A stretch of 64,000 nt of DNA from Pseudomonas sp. PH1b. Its GTDB lineage: Bacteria > Pseudomonadota > Gammaproteobacteria > Pseudomonadales > Pseudomonadaceae. Position 1 is the first letter of the stretch. Each line of letters starts with the position of its first letter. Where the stretch lies: positions 1 to 64,000 of the forward strand of contig NZ_AYMU01000003.1 of assembly GCF_000633395.1 (NCBI RefSeq), read 5' to 3'. Of the stretch, positions 10,001 through 19,678 are shown piece by piece. Position numbers and translations under genes: made by a program. Under the pieces are notes generated by a model that saw only the letters and a program-made list of their open reading frames with translations, was not told where the DNA came from and did no database searches.

Positions 10001-13000
10001 GCAGGATCACCGTCCTGCTGTCACCGTGTTCGAGCTTGGGCGGCTTGTCGCCGTGGCCAATGCCGCTGCGTACCTCGATCGCCTGGGCGCGGTCGTGGAT
10101 CATCCGTGGAAAGTCCCCGACCCAGAAGAAGTAGTTGATCGCCCCTGAACCGGTGGAGCCGTGATGGGTGCGGTAAATGTACTGGCTATCGAAACCTATC
10201 TCGTTGGCCCGCAGGTCGAGGCGCTTGACCACCGCCCCGGCCAGCGGCACCAGCACTTGCTGTTTTTCGTCATAACGATAGCCGTTGCCTTGGTAGGCTT
10301 TGTCGAGGGTGTCGAAGTAACGCCCCACCGCCTTGGCGTCTTCGGCCACCGCGCCAAAGGCCTGGGCCAGTGCCGTGAAGCCCACCGCCAGGCCACCGAG
10401 GATCACCCCCGCGCCACCGAGCACCGCCGCTGTTGTCGAGGCACCGATCAGCCCGGCACCGATACCCGCCGCGCCGCTGACAAAACTTGCCGAATCGAAC
10501 GCCAGCTGGGTGCCGAACACGGCCTTTTGCACATCGTTCTCGGCATGGGCCAGCTCGTAGGCATCGAGGCCGACCATGGCCCCGCCAAACAGCAGGCCCG
10601 CGCCCTCGTTGACCGTGTGCCCCAGGGTCGAGGCAAAGTCCTTGAGGGAGGTTTCGGCGGCCATGGCTTCGCCGCGCAGGGCGGTCTGCACCAGCTTGGT
10701 GACATTGGCCACATCCTGCACGGTGCCATGGCCGATCTGCACCAGGCCCAGGTAGCTGTGGATCTTCAACGCAGTGGCCAGGTCCGGCGACTGCGTGCCC
10801 TGGCCTGCATCCTTGCGGTTCTTGTCGGCAAACCACTGGATCAGCGTCTGTACCGCAAAGCCGGCGTTCAGGCCGTCCACCCCCGAGGCTTCGCTGACCC
10901 CGGCACGGGGCCGGATCTGGCCATGCTCCAGGGTGAAGTGCTGGTTGAAGACGCGCATGTGCTCATCGACAAAGCGGCGGAACTCGAAAAAGGTGCCATC
11001 GTGGGTGGTCAGCAATTGCGTGCGCTCGGGCTGGTCACGGTTGATGAACTGCACCTGATAGCGCCCCTCCGGGGTTCTCTCGGTGGTGGCGATGATCGGT
11101 ATCCACTGGCTGCCCAGCTGGTTCTCCCGGGCCAGGCGGGTGCTCGCGGCTTCGAAGCGCGCGCCCCACTGCTCGGCGTCGAAGGTGGTCAGTGCCGCGC
11201 CCAGGCGCAGGTCTTCACTGACCCGCTGGCGGGCGTCCAGCGCCTGCTCGACCTGGCGACGCTGGCCGATGACCCCGGCCAGCTCCTCGGGACGGGACAG
11301 GTCGGCAACGTTCAGGCCGTTGCCCACCGGCACCTCGGCCATCTTGCCGGTGTCGATCTCGATCAGGTTGAAGGCCGGCGCCGACTGGCTGCCGAACGAG
11401 CCGTAGTGGGTGGCCAGGTTGCGCTTCACCAGGTGCTGCTGCATGGCCTGGGACAGGCCCTGGGTGGAATCGAAGGCAAAGATCCCCACGTTGGGGTCGT
11501 AGAAGTAGTAGCGCTGGCCCTCGGCGGTCGAGGTGCTGCCCACCATCATCGAGTGGTTCTGGGTATTGAGGGCGTACATCGCCGTGCCCTTGCTGGCAGC
11601 CAGTCGCGCCACCACATCGGACAGCTTGAGCTGCCCCACCTCGGTCGAGGCCTGTACCGCGTCGACGTTGGAGTGCAGGCGGATCAGGCTGTTCTTGAGC
11701 AATGTCGAGCTGCCGGCCTGCGGGTCGGCGGAAGCCAGGAACAGCTTCTGCACCAGGCTGTTGACCCCCGCCTCGCCGCCACTGGCCAGGGCCACGGCCA
11801 TGGCCCGGACCAAGGGGTAGCAACGGCCGCCGGAGCGGTCGCCCACCAGCGACAGGTAGAAGTCCTGGGGCGCCAGCTGGCTGAAGACACTGCCGGCAGT
11901 GCGGAAGTCCTCACTGAACACCGCGGTCTGGCGCAACACCTTGTCGATGTACTCGGCCTGGGCGGTTTCGCTGATGCGTGCGCTCAGGGCGCCACGCTGC
12001 TGGGGCGAGAGCGCGCCCTCGAGGAACAGCTTCTTCATCTCCAGGGACGACATCCCGTCGTCGACCCCGGGGATCTTGATCTGGCGAAAATCCCGCAGGC
12101 CATCGCTGAAGGCCGTGCCCCGCGCGCCCCGCTGGTAGGCCTCGGCGGTGGCATAACGCTCGCCCACGCTGCTGGCCCGCTCCTGGCCCGAGCCCTGGAT
12201 CGCGGTATCGTCGGTGCGCACCACCGCGCCAGTGCCGTCCTTGGCCTTGATCTGCTGCCAGAGCCAGGTCTTTTCCACCGAACCGGCTTCGCGCAGCACC
12301 GGATCGTACTGCGCCCGGTAGTAGTCCTGGGTCAGGTTGATCTGCTTGATCTGCTGGTCGATCAGGGTCTTGTCAGCGGCGCTGCGGCGTTGCTCCTGCA
12401 ACTGGTAGCGCTGCTCGGAGAGTTGCTGGATATCGGCGCTGACCTTGGCCTGCACCGCTTCGCGCAGCTGGTTCCAGGCAGCGATCGCCGGATGCTCGGG
12501 AGTAAATGCCCCGTCGCGGTAGACGCCGTCGGCCACCCCGTCGGCCGATACCCCGAACTGCGCCGCGACTTTCTTCAGGTTCTGGTGCACCTGCTCGCGG
12601 TAGGTGGCGAACTGGGTGCGGTTGCGTTCCGTCACCTGGGGGTTGGCGGTCTGGATCTCCAGGGGCTCGGCGCCCTCGCGCAGCTTGGGCCAGACGGTCT
12701 GGCCCTGGCGCTGGTACTCCTGGCGCTGGTACACCAGCTGCCATTGGCCGTCCACGTACTGCATGTAGGCGGCGGCCAGGCCCTCGGCGGTACCGGCAAC
12801 CTGGTAGTCCTTGTAGTCCACGGCCATCACCACGTTGTCGTACAGCAGCGAGCTGTTGACCCGGCCGTCGTGATAGACCCGGAAGGTGTTGGCGTCCAGG
12901 CTGGTCACCACCAGCGAGCAGCCCGACAGGGTGCCGGTGAACAGGAAGCGGCCCTCGGCGCCCTGCTTGGGAATGTCCACATAGGCTGGTGCGTCATTGC

Positions 13001-16000
13001 TCTGGTTGGGGCCGTTGTAGCCGAGGAAATACGCCGGTGCGCTGTTGCCGCTGCCGGCCACCTCACCAGCGCCATGCCCGGTGTATTCAAGCTCGTACAG
13101 GTTCGGCGCAACCTTGACCAACTGCACATTGCCCTGGGCCGGCAGGCGCCCCGACTTGACCAGGGCCTCGGCGCTGAGGGTGTGGGTCTTGGCGAACTGC
13201 ACCGGGTCGGCGCTGAACTGCTGGATGTCGGCGCTGCCCTGGCGCGGTGGTGCCCCGCCCCCCAGCGAGGCCAGCCCGGCCTTGAGCTGCAGGTCCTTGG
13301 CCGCCTGTCCCAGCAGCGCGGGCATCGGCCCGACGTCGGTGAAGCGCGGCGCATGGAACTCCTCGCTGGCCGGCAAGCCTTGATTGACGAGCGGCAGGAC
13401 GCGCTCCATCACCCCGTCGTACAGCTCGCCCTGCAACGCCTGGGTGCTGCCCTGGGCGCGGTAGCGGTCGAACATCTGCAGCACGTCCGGGCCAATGCTG
13501 TCCGGGCCCTGGGGCTCGTAACGGGCAGCCACATACAGGGTCTCGAAGAACGAGTGATAGCCGTTGCGGATCATGAAGGCCGCGTTGGCCATCTGGAACT
13601 GCCAGTACTGCTTGACGCTCAGGGCACCGCCGAACAGCTCCGGCAAGACGTTGCTGACGGTCTGGGTGGTGCCGGAAATGCCGCCCACGAACGGCGTGTC
13701 CAGGTCGCTCATGTAGCGGCTGGCGGGGTTCGCCGGGTCGGGACGGAACTGGTTGTAGCTGCGGTACTTGTCATCCGCGATCAGCCAGGTGGCAGCGGCC
13801 TGGGCCTGCTCCGGGTGGGTATTGAGGATCAGGTACGGGTCGGGCTGATTCAACCGGTTGTTGATCACCAGCCGGTCGGCGCCGGTGGACGGTGCCAGCC
13901 CGGGGTGGCCATTGACCGGCGCCGCGGCCTTGGAAAAGCTGTCGGCCACCGGCCGCAGGGCATGGAACAGCGCCTGTTTGCGCAAGCTGCGGCCCTGGTC
14001 GCCGGCCAACTGCGCCTCGACCGCGGGGCGCAGCTGGGCATCCCCCGCCTCCAGCCCTGCGGGGCCACGCAACAACAGGTTCAGCAGCTTGCTGTCCAGG
14101 GCGCGCTCCACCGCCACCTGGTCGACGGCCTCCACCTTGGGGTTGTCGGGATGCTGTTGCGCCTTGGCGTTGGCGACCCGCAGGTTTTCCGCGTCGTAGG
14201 CCTGGGTCCGCCATTGCTCATACAGCGGTGCCAGCAACAGCTTGGCCTGGGCAATGTCGCTCTGCACATAACCGCCCTGCAGGACCTTGGCCAGCGCCGG
14301 GGACTGCGCCAGCTTGTCGGCCAGGCCGAACAGCAGCCCGTCGCTGTCCCGGCTCTGCCACACCGACGCGGCGAAGGACTGCTCCCAGAGCACCTTGTTC
14401 AGGTTGTTGCCCTTGATATCCCGCAGGCTGGCACGGATGTGCTGCGGCATCAGCACCCCAGCCGGGGTGATGTGGTTGCGCTCCAGCAGGCGGCTCAGTT
14501 GCTGGACGAAGGTCGCGCGCTCGCTGCTGCCTTCGAACAGGCGGCTGGCCTTGGTGCCACCGTCGCGCAGTTGTTCCAGCTTGTTGAAGAACGCCGCGTT
14601 GTACTGGTACAGGGCCTCGGTCTGGGCCTTGCTCAGGTGGCTGCTGCTGACCTTGTCGCCGTCCACGCTCATCAGTGCAAACGGCGTGGCAGCGCGGAAC
14701 TCGCCGCCCTGGGGCATTTCCAGCAGGTACTGGCGTTCGCTGAAGCCCACAGAGCGCTCCAGCTCGTGGATATTGACGAAGACCCCGTCCCGGTCCAGCT
14801 GGTAGCTGTTGTGCCGGAAATCCTCCAGGCCGATGGTCTGGAAGCTGCTGAGGTCGGCGTTCCGGGTGATCAGTTCGCTCAAGGCACTGCCCAGGGGCAC
14901 TTCGCGGCGCACGCTGGTAGCCGGGGACTGGCCCGAGACCTGGACCCCGACCTGGTTGGGCACCTTGCGATCGACACTGGTCAGCAGCAGCTTGTGGCCG
15001 TCACTCAGGACCTGGGCCTTGAAGCCCTCGCGCAACGAGCTTTCCGACACCAAGTGGTGGGCGAAGTACTGCTCGACGAAGCCGGTCTTGACCAGCACCG
15101 AGCGGATCGGTGCATAGGTCGGCGAGCGCATGGACGGCGGTTCGCTCTTCAACCGGTACTGCTGCTGCCAGGCCAGGGAACGGGCCGCGGTGCCGAAGGA
15201 GAAGTTCAACACCCCATCGGTGGGCACCACCAGCCGCCCGCCGTCCAGGTAGAAGTCCTTGAAGCGCCCGTCGGTGCTGGCATTGACCAGCGCCACGTTC
15301 ATGCGGATGTAGCCCGGGCGCTCCTCCAACATCAGCAGGGAAATGTTCACTGGCAGCTCGTCCGATGCCCGGGGCGGCTTGGCCAGCGCTGCCAGGCTCG
15401 CGACCTGCTGCTTGGGCGCGGTCTTGAGCAGGGCGTCGTAGCGGGCGCTGACTTCCTTGTAGGCCTGCAACTCGGAGAACAGGGTCACGTAGGCCTGGCT
15501 GAAGGTGGTGTCGGCCACCTGCACCTCGAGCTGCTGCTCCAGGCCCTTGATGCGCTTGGCGAGCTTGCCCTGCTTGGCCGGCGCATCGGCGGTCAGGCCC
15601 TTCAGGTCGAGCTTTTGCCCGCCACCGGCGCCGAGCACGCCCAGGGCCTTGGTCCAGCTCTGGTCATAGCGGCTGACGGCCGCGTCCTGCCGGCTGTAGA
15701 GCAGGATGTCGCGGTCCAGCTGCTGCTTGTAGGCGCTGGTGGCCGGGGTGTCGGCGATGGCGTTCATTTCCTTGCGCCGTTGTTGCAGGGTCTGCAACTG
15801 GTCGCCGAGGGAGACCGGGTTGTCCTGCATCTGAAAGTGCTGGGCCGCCAGCACGCTGAGGGTGCTCTGCTGCATATCCAGCAGGCGTTCGCCGACCTCG
15901 CCGAGGTACGCGGCGCGCTCGTCGGCACTCATGTTGAACCATTCGCTTTGGCGCCCGGCGGCCTTGATCTGTTGGTCGATCAGGGAGTTGAGCAGGCGCG

Positions 16001-16025
16001 TGAAATCCTTGGACATGGAAGCCAT
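7026..16025 (-). CDS. fitD: Insecticidal toxin FitD (Mcf-like)
   Basis: 2999 residues, the size of the Makes-caterpillars-floppy toxins. The N-terminal half is effector-like. Around residues 1395-1515 it carries a cysteine-protease-like set: C1402 in GGRCYPL, H1491 in QNHSMM and D1510 in FYDPN, in the Cys-His-Asp order of C58/MARTX-MCF-type proteases. A very hydrophobic stretch of about 100 residues (about 1796-1896, many GAGLIGAS-type repeats) matches the TcdA/TcdB-type pore/translocation region. The C-terminal third is beta-rich, with one lone RTX-like GGSADDTY and presumably the uncleaved type I secretion signal. Start ATG at 16025 has AAAGGATC correctly spaced. It is flanked by its exporter genes. 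Known role: kills insects after haemocoel entry. Confidence 0.97.
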   Translation of the reverse strand: MASMSKDFTRLLNSLIDQQIKAAGRQSEWFNMSADERAAYLGEVGERLLDMQQSTLSVLAAQHFQMQDNPVSLGDQLQTLQQRRKEMNAIADTPATSAYKQQLDRDILLYSRQDAAVSRYDQSWTKALGVLGAGGGQKLDLKGLTADAPAKQGKLAKRIKGLEQQLEVQVADTTFSQAYVTLFSELQAYKEVSARYDALLKTAPKQQVASLAALAKPPRASDELPVNISLLMLEERPGYIRMNVALVNASTDGRFKDFYLDGGRLVVPTDGVLNFSFGTAARSLAWQQQYRLKSEPPSMRSPTYAPIRSVLVKTGFVEQYFAHHLVSESSLREGFKAQVLSDGHKLLLTSVDRKVPNQVGVQVSGQSPATSVRREVPLGSALSELITRNADLSSFQTIGLEDFRHNSYQLDRDGVFVNIHELERSVGFSERQYLLEMPQGGEFRAATPFALMSVDGDKVSSSHLSKAQTEALYQYNAAFFNKLEQLRDGGTKASRLFEGSSERATFVQQLSRLLERNHITPAGVLMPQHIRASLRDIKGNNLNKVLWEQSFAASVWQSRDSDGLLFGLADKLAQSPALAKVLQGGYVQSDIAQAKLLLAPLYEQWRTQAYDAENLRVANAKAQQHPDNPKVEAVDQVAVERALDSKLLNLLLRGPAGLEAGDAQLRPAVEAQLAGDQGRSLRKQALFHALRPVADSFSKAAAPVNGHPGLAPSTGADRLVINNRLNQPDPYLILNTHPEQAQAAATWLIADDKYRSYNQFRPDPANPASRYMSDLDTPFVGGISGTTQTVSNVLPELFGGALSVKQYWQFQMANAAFMIRNGYHSFFETLYVAARYEPQGPDSIGPDVLQMFDRYRAQGSTQALQGELYDGVMERVLPLVNQGLPASEEFHAPRFTDVGPMPALLGQAAKDLQLKAGLASLGGGAPPRQGSADIQQFSADPVQFAKTHTLSAEALVKSGRLPAQGNVQLVKVAPNLYELEYTGHGAGEVAGSGNSAPAYFLGYNGPNQSNDAPAYVDIPKQGAEGRFLFTGTLSGCSLVVTSLDANTFRVYHDGRVNSSLLYDNVVMAVDYKDYQVAGTAEGLAAAYMQYVDGQWQLVYQRQEYQRQGQTVWPKLREGAEPLEIQTANPQVTERNRTQFATYREQVHQNLKKVAAQFGVSADGVADGVYRDGAFTPEHPAIAAWNQLREAVQAKVSADIQQLSEQRYQLQEQRRSAADKTLIDQQIKQINLTQDYYRAQYDPVLREAGSVEKTWLWQQIKAKDGTGAVVRTDDTAIQGSGQERASSVGERYATAEAYQRGARGTAFSDGLRDFRQIKIPGVDDGMSSLEMKKLFLEGALSPQQRGALSARISETAQAEYIDKVLRQTAVFSEDFRTAGSVFSQLAPQDFYLSLVGDRSGGRCYPLVRAMAVALASGGEAGVNSLVQKLFLASADPQAGSSTLLKNSLIRLHSNVDAVQASTEVGQLKLSDVVARLAASKGTAMYALNTQNHSMMVGSTSTAEGQRYYFYDPNVGIFAFDSTQGLSQAMQQHLVKRNLATHYGSFGSQSAPAFNLIEIDTGKMAEVPVGNGLNVADLSRPEELAGVIGQRRQVEQALDARQRVSEDLRLGAALTTFDAEQWGARFEAASTRLARENQLGSQWIPIIATTERTPEGRYQVQFINRDQPERTQLLTTHDGTFFEFRRFVDEHMRVFNQHFTLEHGQIRPRAGVSEASGVDGLNAGFAVQTLIQWFADKNRKDAGQGTQSPDLATALKIHSYLGLVQIGHGTVQDVANVTKLVQTALRGEAMAAETSLKDFASTLGHTVNEGAGLLFGGAMVGLDAYELAHAENDVQKAVFGTQLAFDSASFVSGAAGIGAGLIGASTTAAVLGGAGVILGGLAVGFTALAQAFGAVAEDAKAVGRYFDTLDKAYQGNGYRYDEKQQVLVPLAGAVVKRLDLRANEIGFDSQYIYRTHHGSTGSGAINYFFWVGDFPRMIHDRAQAIEVRSGIGHGDKPPKLEHGDSRTVILPGTPKSYISYEYMILPGATTRHDTGFDVIRKLEQDRRFDYDFYIFPSEETIRRIHQEYVETPVEVLLDGHNRQLVIPQLPKELYGYLRYDIQGAGGEYLIGLNEGTEVRLSNEVGSQPSRWIIDSSQLESDSISVAKDHLLVGGVKVKLDPAQSGQVLLVNAKGEVRAADFASQSTYVVKEDASQWQVPGHRIEQHLKELAQAHQLHGQYVLVENYKHGERNVGRAYYDVANDRMLFTDTDVQQARNAQLGAVIGEQAYFVDAENAAAWRVDIASGKVDAQFAPSFNQSAGQISRFWQEGDAVYLARRYQLKEREAELSFRILGDRMELVGVVGDESLLQLSASNSQHGKDAKTLLNTLLRGYEAQATQRDTPVYSLGAPLLEPTAAELITVFGLDSAKVAHRYWVRSSDGIVIKPNLAPPAGQAPRADAPGQAQSAWQIPADLVLAGSLAQPGGQEVFYFYSKAQQVLFRQEGPGQKVLDAGQPSALRLTTPPLANVLNLNGHLLAVTKDGRMARIEATGRLSYEAVNEHWLKGRANWWQDLASVNGSNATLAVFGAKAGDGKTALAVWYHNGQVVVAAAALQGKPLQFLGFDSASSSARLFEPESGKLYLQAPLSPEALKTAFGGDEVLEATAQLPAATLLLPEAPLRSAVQVDAGLRLTTRQGEILLRANNGDVQLVAVDKGWQQAHAGNLPQALAAVTGQWGAKGVLTLQDAQTRGWFDIASGRLYASNGIPAAGDLRFIGVDAESPRSAYVYSPTEQALYKVKEGAALKLGHYGNVERIGSSLLLQGMAGADARDELAPPLIAGVDSVVLHGGSADDTYRLSPAMWAHYRTVVIDNDDPGQALDRLFLPVADGNNILVSRQGEDVLLTDVGSGSALVLRQVLGNQAAAHRHLQIELQGDSAVITVDHLLKGFAQTGLTQGGLFELSSRENKPVPDSNAIASATALEGPSLAKLSGAMAAFADTGGAREHLPQDRQAAQAVLVPPLS

Positions 16026-16139
16026 TGCAGTGATCCTTTGTCTGTTTGAGCAAAGCCCTTCGCGTGGTGAAGAGCTGCCTAGGGAAATGCGGGGTGGGGA
16101 GACATGACTGGTGGGTGAATCCTCCTGCCGTCGGTGGGG

Positions 16140-18287
16140 TCAATCCTTCATCTGCAGGGCCCACTGCCGGGCGTACAGCCCGTCCAGGTCGAGCAGCTGT
16201 TGGTGTGTACCTTGTTCGAGCACCCGGCCCTGATCGATCACCAGAATCCGGTCGGCGTGGCGCAGGGTATTGAGGCGATGGGCAACGCTGATCACCGTGC
16301 GACCGCGGGCGATGTCCTGCAGGTTGCTCATCACCGCCGCTTCCGACTCGTAGTCCAGGGCGCTGGTGGCTTCGTCGAGCAACAGAATGCCGGGGTTGGT
16401 CAGCAGGGCCCGGGCCAGGGCAATGCGCTGGCGCTGGCCGCCGGACAGCTGGCCGCCACGCTCGCCTACCTGGGTCTCGTAGCCCTGGTCCAGGGCCTCG
16501 ATAAAGCTCGACGCCCCCGCCAGGCGGGCGGCGTGCTGCACCTCGGCATCACTGGCCTGGGGCCGGCACAGGCGGATGTTCTCGGCAATGCTGCCGGCGA
16601 ACAGCAGGCTTTCCTGGAGCACCACGCTCATGTTGCGGCGCAGGGCCACCGGGTCGGCGATGGCCAGGTCGATGCCGTCCACCATGACTCGCCCGTGCTG
16701 CGGCACATACAGGCGCTGCAACAGCCGGGTCAGGGTCGACTTGCCGGAACCGGAAGGCCCGGTAATGCCGACGAACTCCCCCGGCTGGATCTCCAGGTCG
16801 AGCTGGCGCAGCACTTCCTGGCCGTCTTCCTGGTACCGAAAGCGCACCCCCTGAAAACTCACCCCGCCCTGCAGCGCCGGCACCGAGGCCAGGCCACCGC
16901 TGCCGCTTTCGCACTCGGTGTCGAGAATGTCGCCCAACCGGCGCAGGGAGATCAGGGTGTGCTGGAAGTCCTGCCAGACCTGGGCCAGCCGCAGGATCGG
17001 CTCCACGACATGCCCGGCGAGCATGTTGAAGGCCACCAGCTGGCCCGGGCTCAACTGGCCGTCCAGCACCAGCATCACCCCCCACCAGAGCAACAGCGCC
17101 GCGGTGAGTTTCTGGATCAGGCCAATGCCCTGCCCGGCCCAGATGCCGACGATGCGGGTGTGGAACGCCGCCCGCACATAGGCCGCCAGCTGGCGCTGCC
17201 ACTGCTGCTGGAAGCCGCTTTCGATGGCCCCGGTCTTGATGGTCTCGATGCCGGTCACGGCCTCGGTGAGAAAGGCGGTGTTGGCCGCATTCAACTCGTA
17301 CTCGCGCAAGGCGCGGCTGCGCAGCAAGGGCCCCACGCACAGCCAGAACAGGAAATACAGGGCCAGGGAGCCCACCACCACCCAGGTCAGCAGCGGTGCG
17401 TAGCTGTACATCACGGCGATGAACAGCCCGCAAAAGGCCAGGTCCAGCACCAGGGTCAGGGCCGAGCCGGTGAGAAACTGGCGGATCTGCTGCATCTCGC
17501 CGACCCGGGCAATGATCTCGCCGCTCTGGCGTCCCTGGAAATACCCCAGCGGCAGCTGGATCAGGTGCTGGTACAGGCGCGCCGACAACTCGGCGTTGAT
17601 CTTGCTCGCCACGTTGCTGAACAGCCAGGAACGCACCAGGCCGAACAAGGGCTCGAACAGCGCCAGGGCCAGCATGGCGATGCCCAGCACCTGCAGGCTC
17701 GACAGGCCGCGGCTGACCAGCACCCGGTCGATGATGTTCTCGAACAGCAACGGAGTCACCAGGGCCACCCCCTGCAGCATCAGCGACACCAGCAGCACGC
17801 TGCGAAACTGCCGCCCGTGCTTGAGGATCGACGGCAGGAACCAGGACACCCCGACCCCCCGGGCCCCGGGCTGCACATGCTGCTCGGCCAGCAACAGCAC
17901 CTGGCCCCCGGGGGGCCAGAGCTGGGCCAGCTGGGCCCGGGACAGGCTCTGGCATTGCCCCAGCAGCGGCCAGTAGACGCGCACCTGGTCGCCCTCTACC
18001 GCGTCCAGCACCGCCCAGCCGTTGCTGGTTTCCAGCAGGGCCGGCAACGGCAGGTGGTCCAGGCGCTGCACCTGACTGTTCACCGCCCGGGCGCGCAGGC
18101 CGATCCAGCCGGCGCAGCGCCGCAGGTCAAGGCTGTCGGCCAGGCCCTCGACCCGCCCCAGGCGGTGCGTCAGTTGCGCCACGCTGATGCTCAGGTCGAA
18201 GCGCCGGGCGGCCCAGGCCAGGGCGTGCAGGCTAGTGTCGAGCAGGGTCGGCGAAAGTTCGTCGCCAGGGTTGCAGGCAGTGGTCAT
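16140..18287 (-). CDS. fitC: Type I secretion ABC protein FitC
   Basis: About 715 residues in the HlyB/LapB layout: N-terminal C39-peptidase-like domain (about 1-135) lacking the catalytic Cys, six-helix membrane domain (about 160-440), ATPase domain with Walker A (GPSGSGKST, K516), signature QLSGGQRQR, Walker B ILLLDEATSALD and switch His in VAHRL. It supplies energy for FitD export together with FitA and FitB. An in-frame TTG two codons upstream (18293) overlaps the fitB stop, but the ATG at 18287 has GGGAG at better spacing and is preferred. It is separated by 2 bp from fitB and by 114 bp from fitD. Confidence 0.93.
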   Translation of the reverse strand: MTTACNPGDELSPTLLDTSLHALAWAARRFDLSISVAQLTHRLGRVEGLADSLDLRRCAGWIGLRARAVNSQVQRLDHLPLPALLETSNGWAVLDAVEGDQVRVYWPLLGQCQSLSRAQLAQLWPPGGQVLLLAEQHVQPGARGVGVSWFLPSILKHGRQFRSVLLVSLMLQGVALVTPLLFENIIDRVLVSRGLSSLQVLGIAMLALALFEPLFGLVRSWLFSNVASKINAELSARLYQHLIQLPLGYFQGRQSGEIIARVGEMQQIRQFLTGSALTLVLDLAFCGLFIAVMYSYAPLLTWVVVGSLALYFLFWLCVGPLLRSRALREYELNAANTAFLTEAVTGIETIKTGAIESGFQQQWQRQLAAYVRAAFHTRIVGIWAGQGIGLIQKLTAALLLWWGVMLVLDGQLSPGQLVAFNMLAGHVVEPILRLAQVWQDFQHTLISLRRLGDILDTECESGSGGLASVPALQGGVSFQGVRFRYQEDGQEVLRQLDLEIQPGEFVGITGPSGSGKSTLTRLLQRLYVPQHGRVMVDGIDLAIADPVALRRNMSVVLQESLLFAGSIAENIRLCRPQASDAEVQHAARLAGASSFIEALDQGYETQVGERGGQLSGGQRQRIALARALLTNPGILLLDEATSALDYESEAAVMSNLQDIARGRTVISVAHRLNTLRHADRILVIDQGRVLEQGTHQQLLDLDGLYARQWALQMKD

Positions 18288-18289
18288 GC

Positions 18290-19678
18290 TCAACGCTCCC
18301 GCAACGCTTCGGATTGGTACTCGCGAATCGGGCTCAGCAGGTAATTGATCACCCGCCGCTCACCGGTGCGGATCTCGCCGGTCACGCTCATGCCGGCCTG
18401 CAAGGGCATCCAGCCCTGCCCCGCGGCAATCGCCGCCCGTTCCAGGCGAATCCGGGTGGGGAACACCAGCCCCAGTTGCTCGTCCTTGATGGCATCCCCG
18501 GAGACATGGTCCACGGTGCCGCGCAAGGTGCCGTAGCGGGTATAGGGGAAGGCATCCACCTTGATCTCCACCGGCTGGCCGGCCCGCACAAATCCCACGT
18601 CCTTGTTCAGCACCATGACCTCGGCATCCAGCTCGGCGCCCTCGGGCACTATCACCAGCAGTTGCTGCGCCGCCTGCACCGCGCCACCCAGGGTGTGCAC
18701 CGCCAGTTGCTGGACCACCCCGTCCACCGGTGCCAGCAGGGTCTGCAGGCGCTGGCGGTCGCGGCCGCGGATCAGCTGCTGCTCGAGCACGGCGATGTCC
18801 TGCTGGCTGCGATTGAGCACTTCATGCTGTTCGCGCTGGGTCCGGGCCAGGAAGCTGTCGCGCTGCTCCCGGCGATTGCTGGCCTGGGCCTTGAGCACCT
18901 GCAGCTCGGCCTGTTGCTGGGCCAGGGAGCGTTCGACGTCCAGTTGCTCCTTTTCCTGTTCCAGCAATTCCACCAGGGGCATCAGTTGTTCGGCTGCCAT
19001 CGCCCGGCGTGCATGGAGCCGTTTGCGCACATTGCTGGCCAGCTTGCCCAGGGCACTGATCTCGCTGCCCCGGGCCTGCTGACTGGCCTGGTTGATGGCG
19101 ATCTCGGCGTTGAGGCTGTCGAGGTTGGCGCTGATTTCCTTCCAGGTACTGAGCAGTTGCTCCCGGGCCGCCGCTGCCTGCTGTGGCTCCAGGCCCGCAG
19201 GCGCCTGGTAGCTGTGCAATGGCTCCGGGGTCAGCAGTGCCCGGGCCCGGGCCAGCTCCAGGCGCTTGAAGTCCAGTTGGGTTTGCAGCTCGCTCAATTC
19301 GGCGTCGATGCCAATCGGGTTCAGCGCCACCAGCACCTCGCCGGCCTTGACCCGCTGCCCGTCGCGCACATGGATGGCGCGCACTTCACCGGCCTCGTGG
19401 GCCTGGATCACCTTGGTGTAGCTGGAGACCATCAGGCGCCCGGCGGCGCTGGCATGAATGTCGAGGAAGCCCAAGATCGCCCAGCCCAGGGCCAGGAGGA
19501 TGCTGAAGATCAGCAGCAGCGCCGTGGCCCGCGCCCAGGGCGCCGGCGGACGCTCGACAATCTCCAGGTAGCCGGGCTGGAATTCGTATTCGTCGCGGTT
19601 GCGCTTGAGCAGCGCCGGGGCCTGAGCCAGGCGCTGGCGGGCACGGCGCAAGGTGCGCAGCAGTGAGCCGAAGATCAT
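18290..19678 (-). CDS. fitB: Membrane fusion protein FitB (HlyD family)
   Basis: 462 residues from ATG 19678, which overlaps the fitA stop as ATGA; the reading frame extends further upstream but that part lies within fitA. Layout: cytoplasmic N-tail, one transmembrane helix about residues 58-80 (ALLLIFSILLALGWAILG), biotinyl-lipoyl half (AHEAGEVRAIHVRDGQ), long Gln/Leu-rich coiled coil (about 150-330), second lipoyl half and beta-barrel domain. It bridges the FitA/FitC ABC pair and the FitE channel in FitD secretion. Confidence 0.92.
   Translation of the reverse strand: MIFGSLLRTLRRARQRLAQAPALLKRNRDEYEFQPGYLEIVERPPAPWARATALLLIFSILLALGWAILGFLDIHASAAGRLMVSSYTKVIQAHEAGEVRAIHVRDGQRVKAGEVLVALNPIGIDAELSELQTQLDFKRLELARARALLTPEPLHSYQAPAGLEPQQAAAAREQLLSTWKEISANLDSLNAEIAINQASQQARGSEISALGKLASNVRKRLHARRAMAAEQLMPLVELLEQEKEQLDVERSLAQQQAELQVLKAQASNRREQRDSFLARTQREQHEVLNRSQQDIAVLEQQLIRGRDRQRLQTLLAPVDGVVQQLAVHTLGGAVQAAQQLLVIVPEGAELDAEVMVLNKDVGFVRAGQPVEIKVDAFPYTRYGTLRGTVDHVSGDAIKDEQLGLVFPTRIRLERAAIAAGQGWMPLQAGMSVTGEIRTGERRVINYLLSPIREYQSEALRER

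Noticed and set aside
10161..16049. 1962-codon open frame antisense to fitD (and similar long antisense frames through other genes)
   Set aside because: It is the mirror of high-GC codon use in fitD; its translation is low-complexity Gly/Leu/Gln/His/Arg and shows no domain, while the opposite strand has clear toxin motifs.
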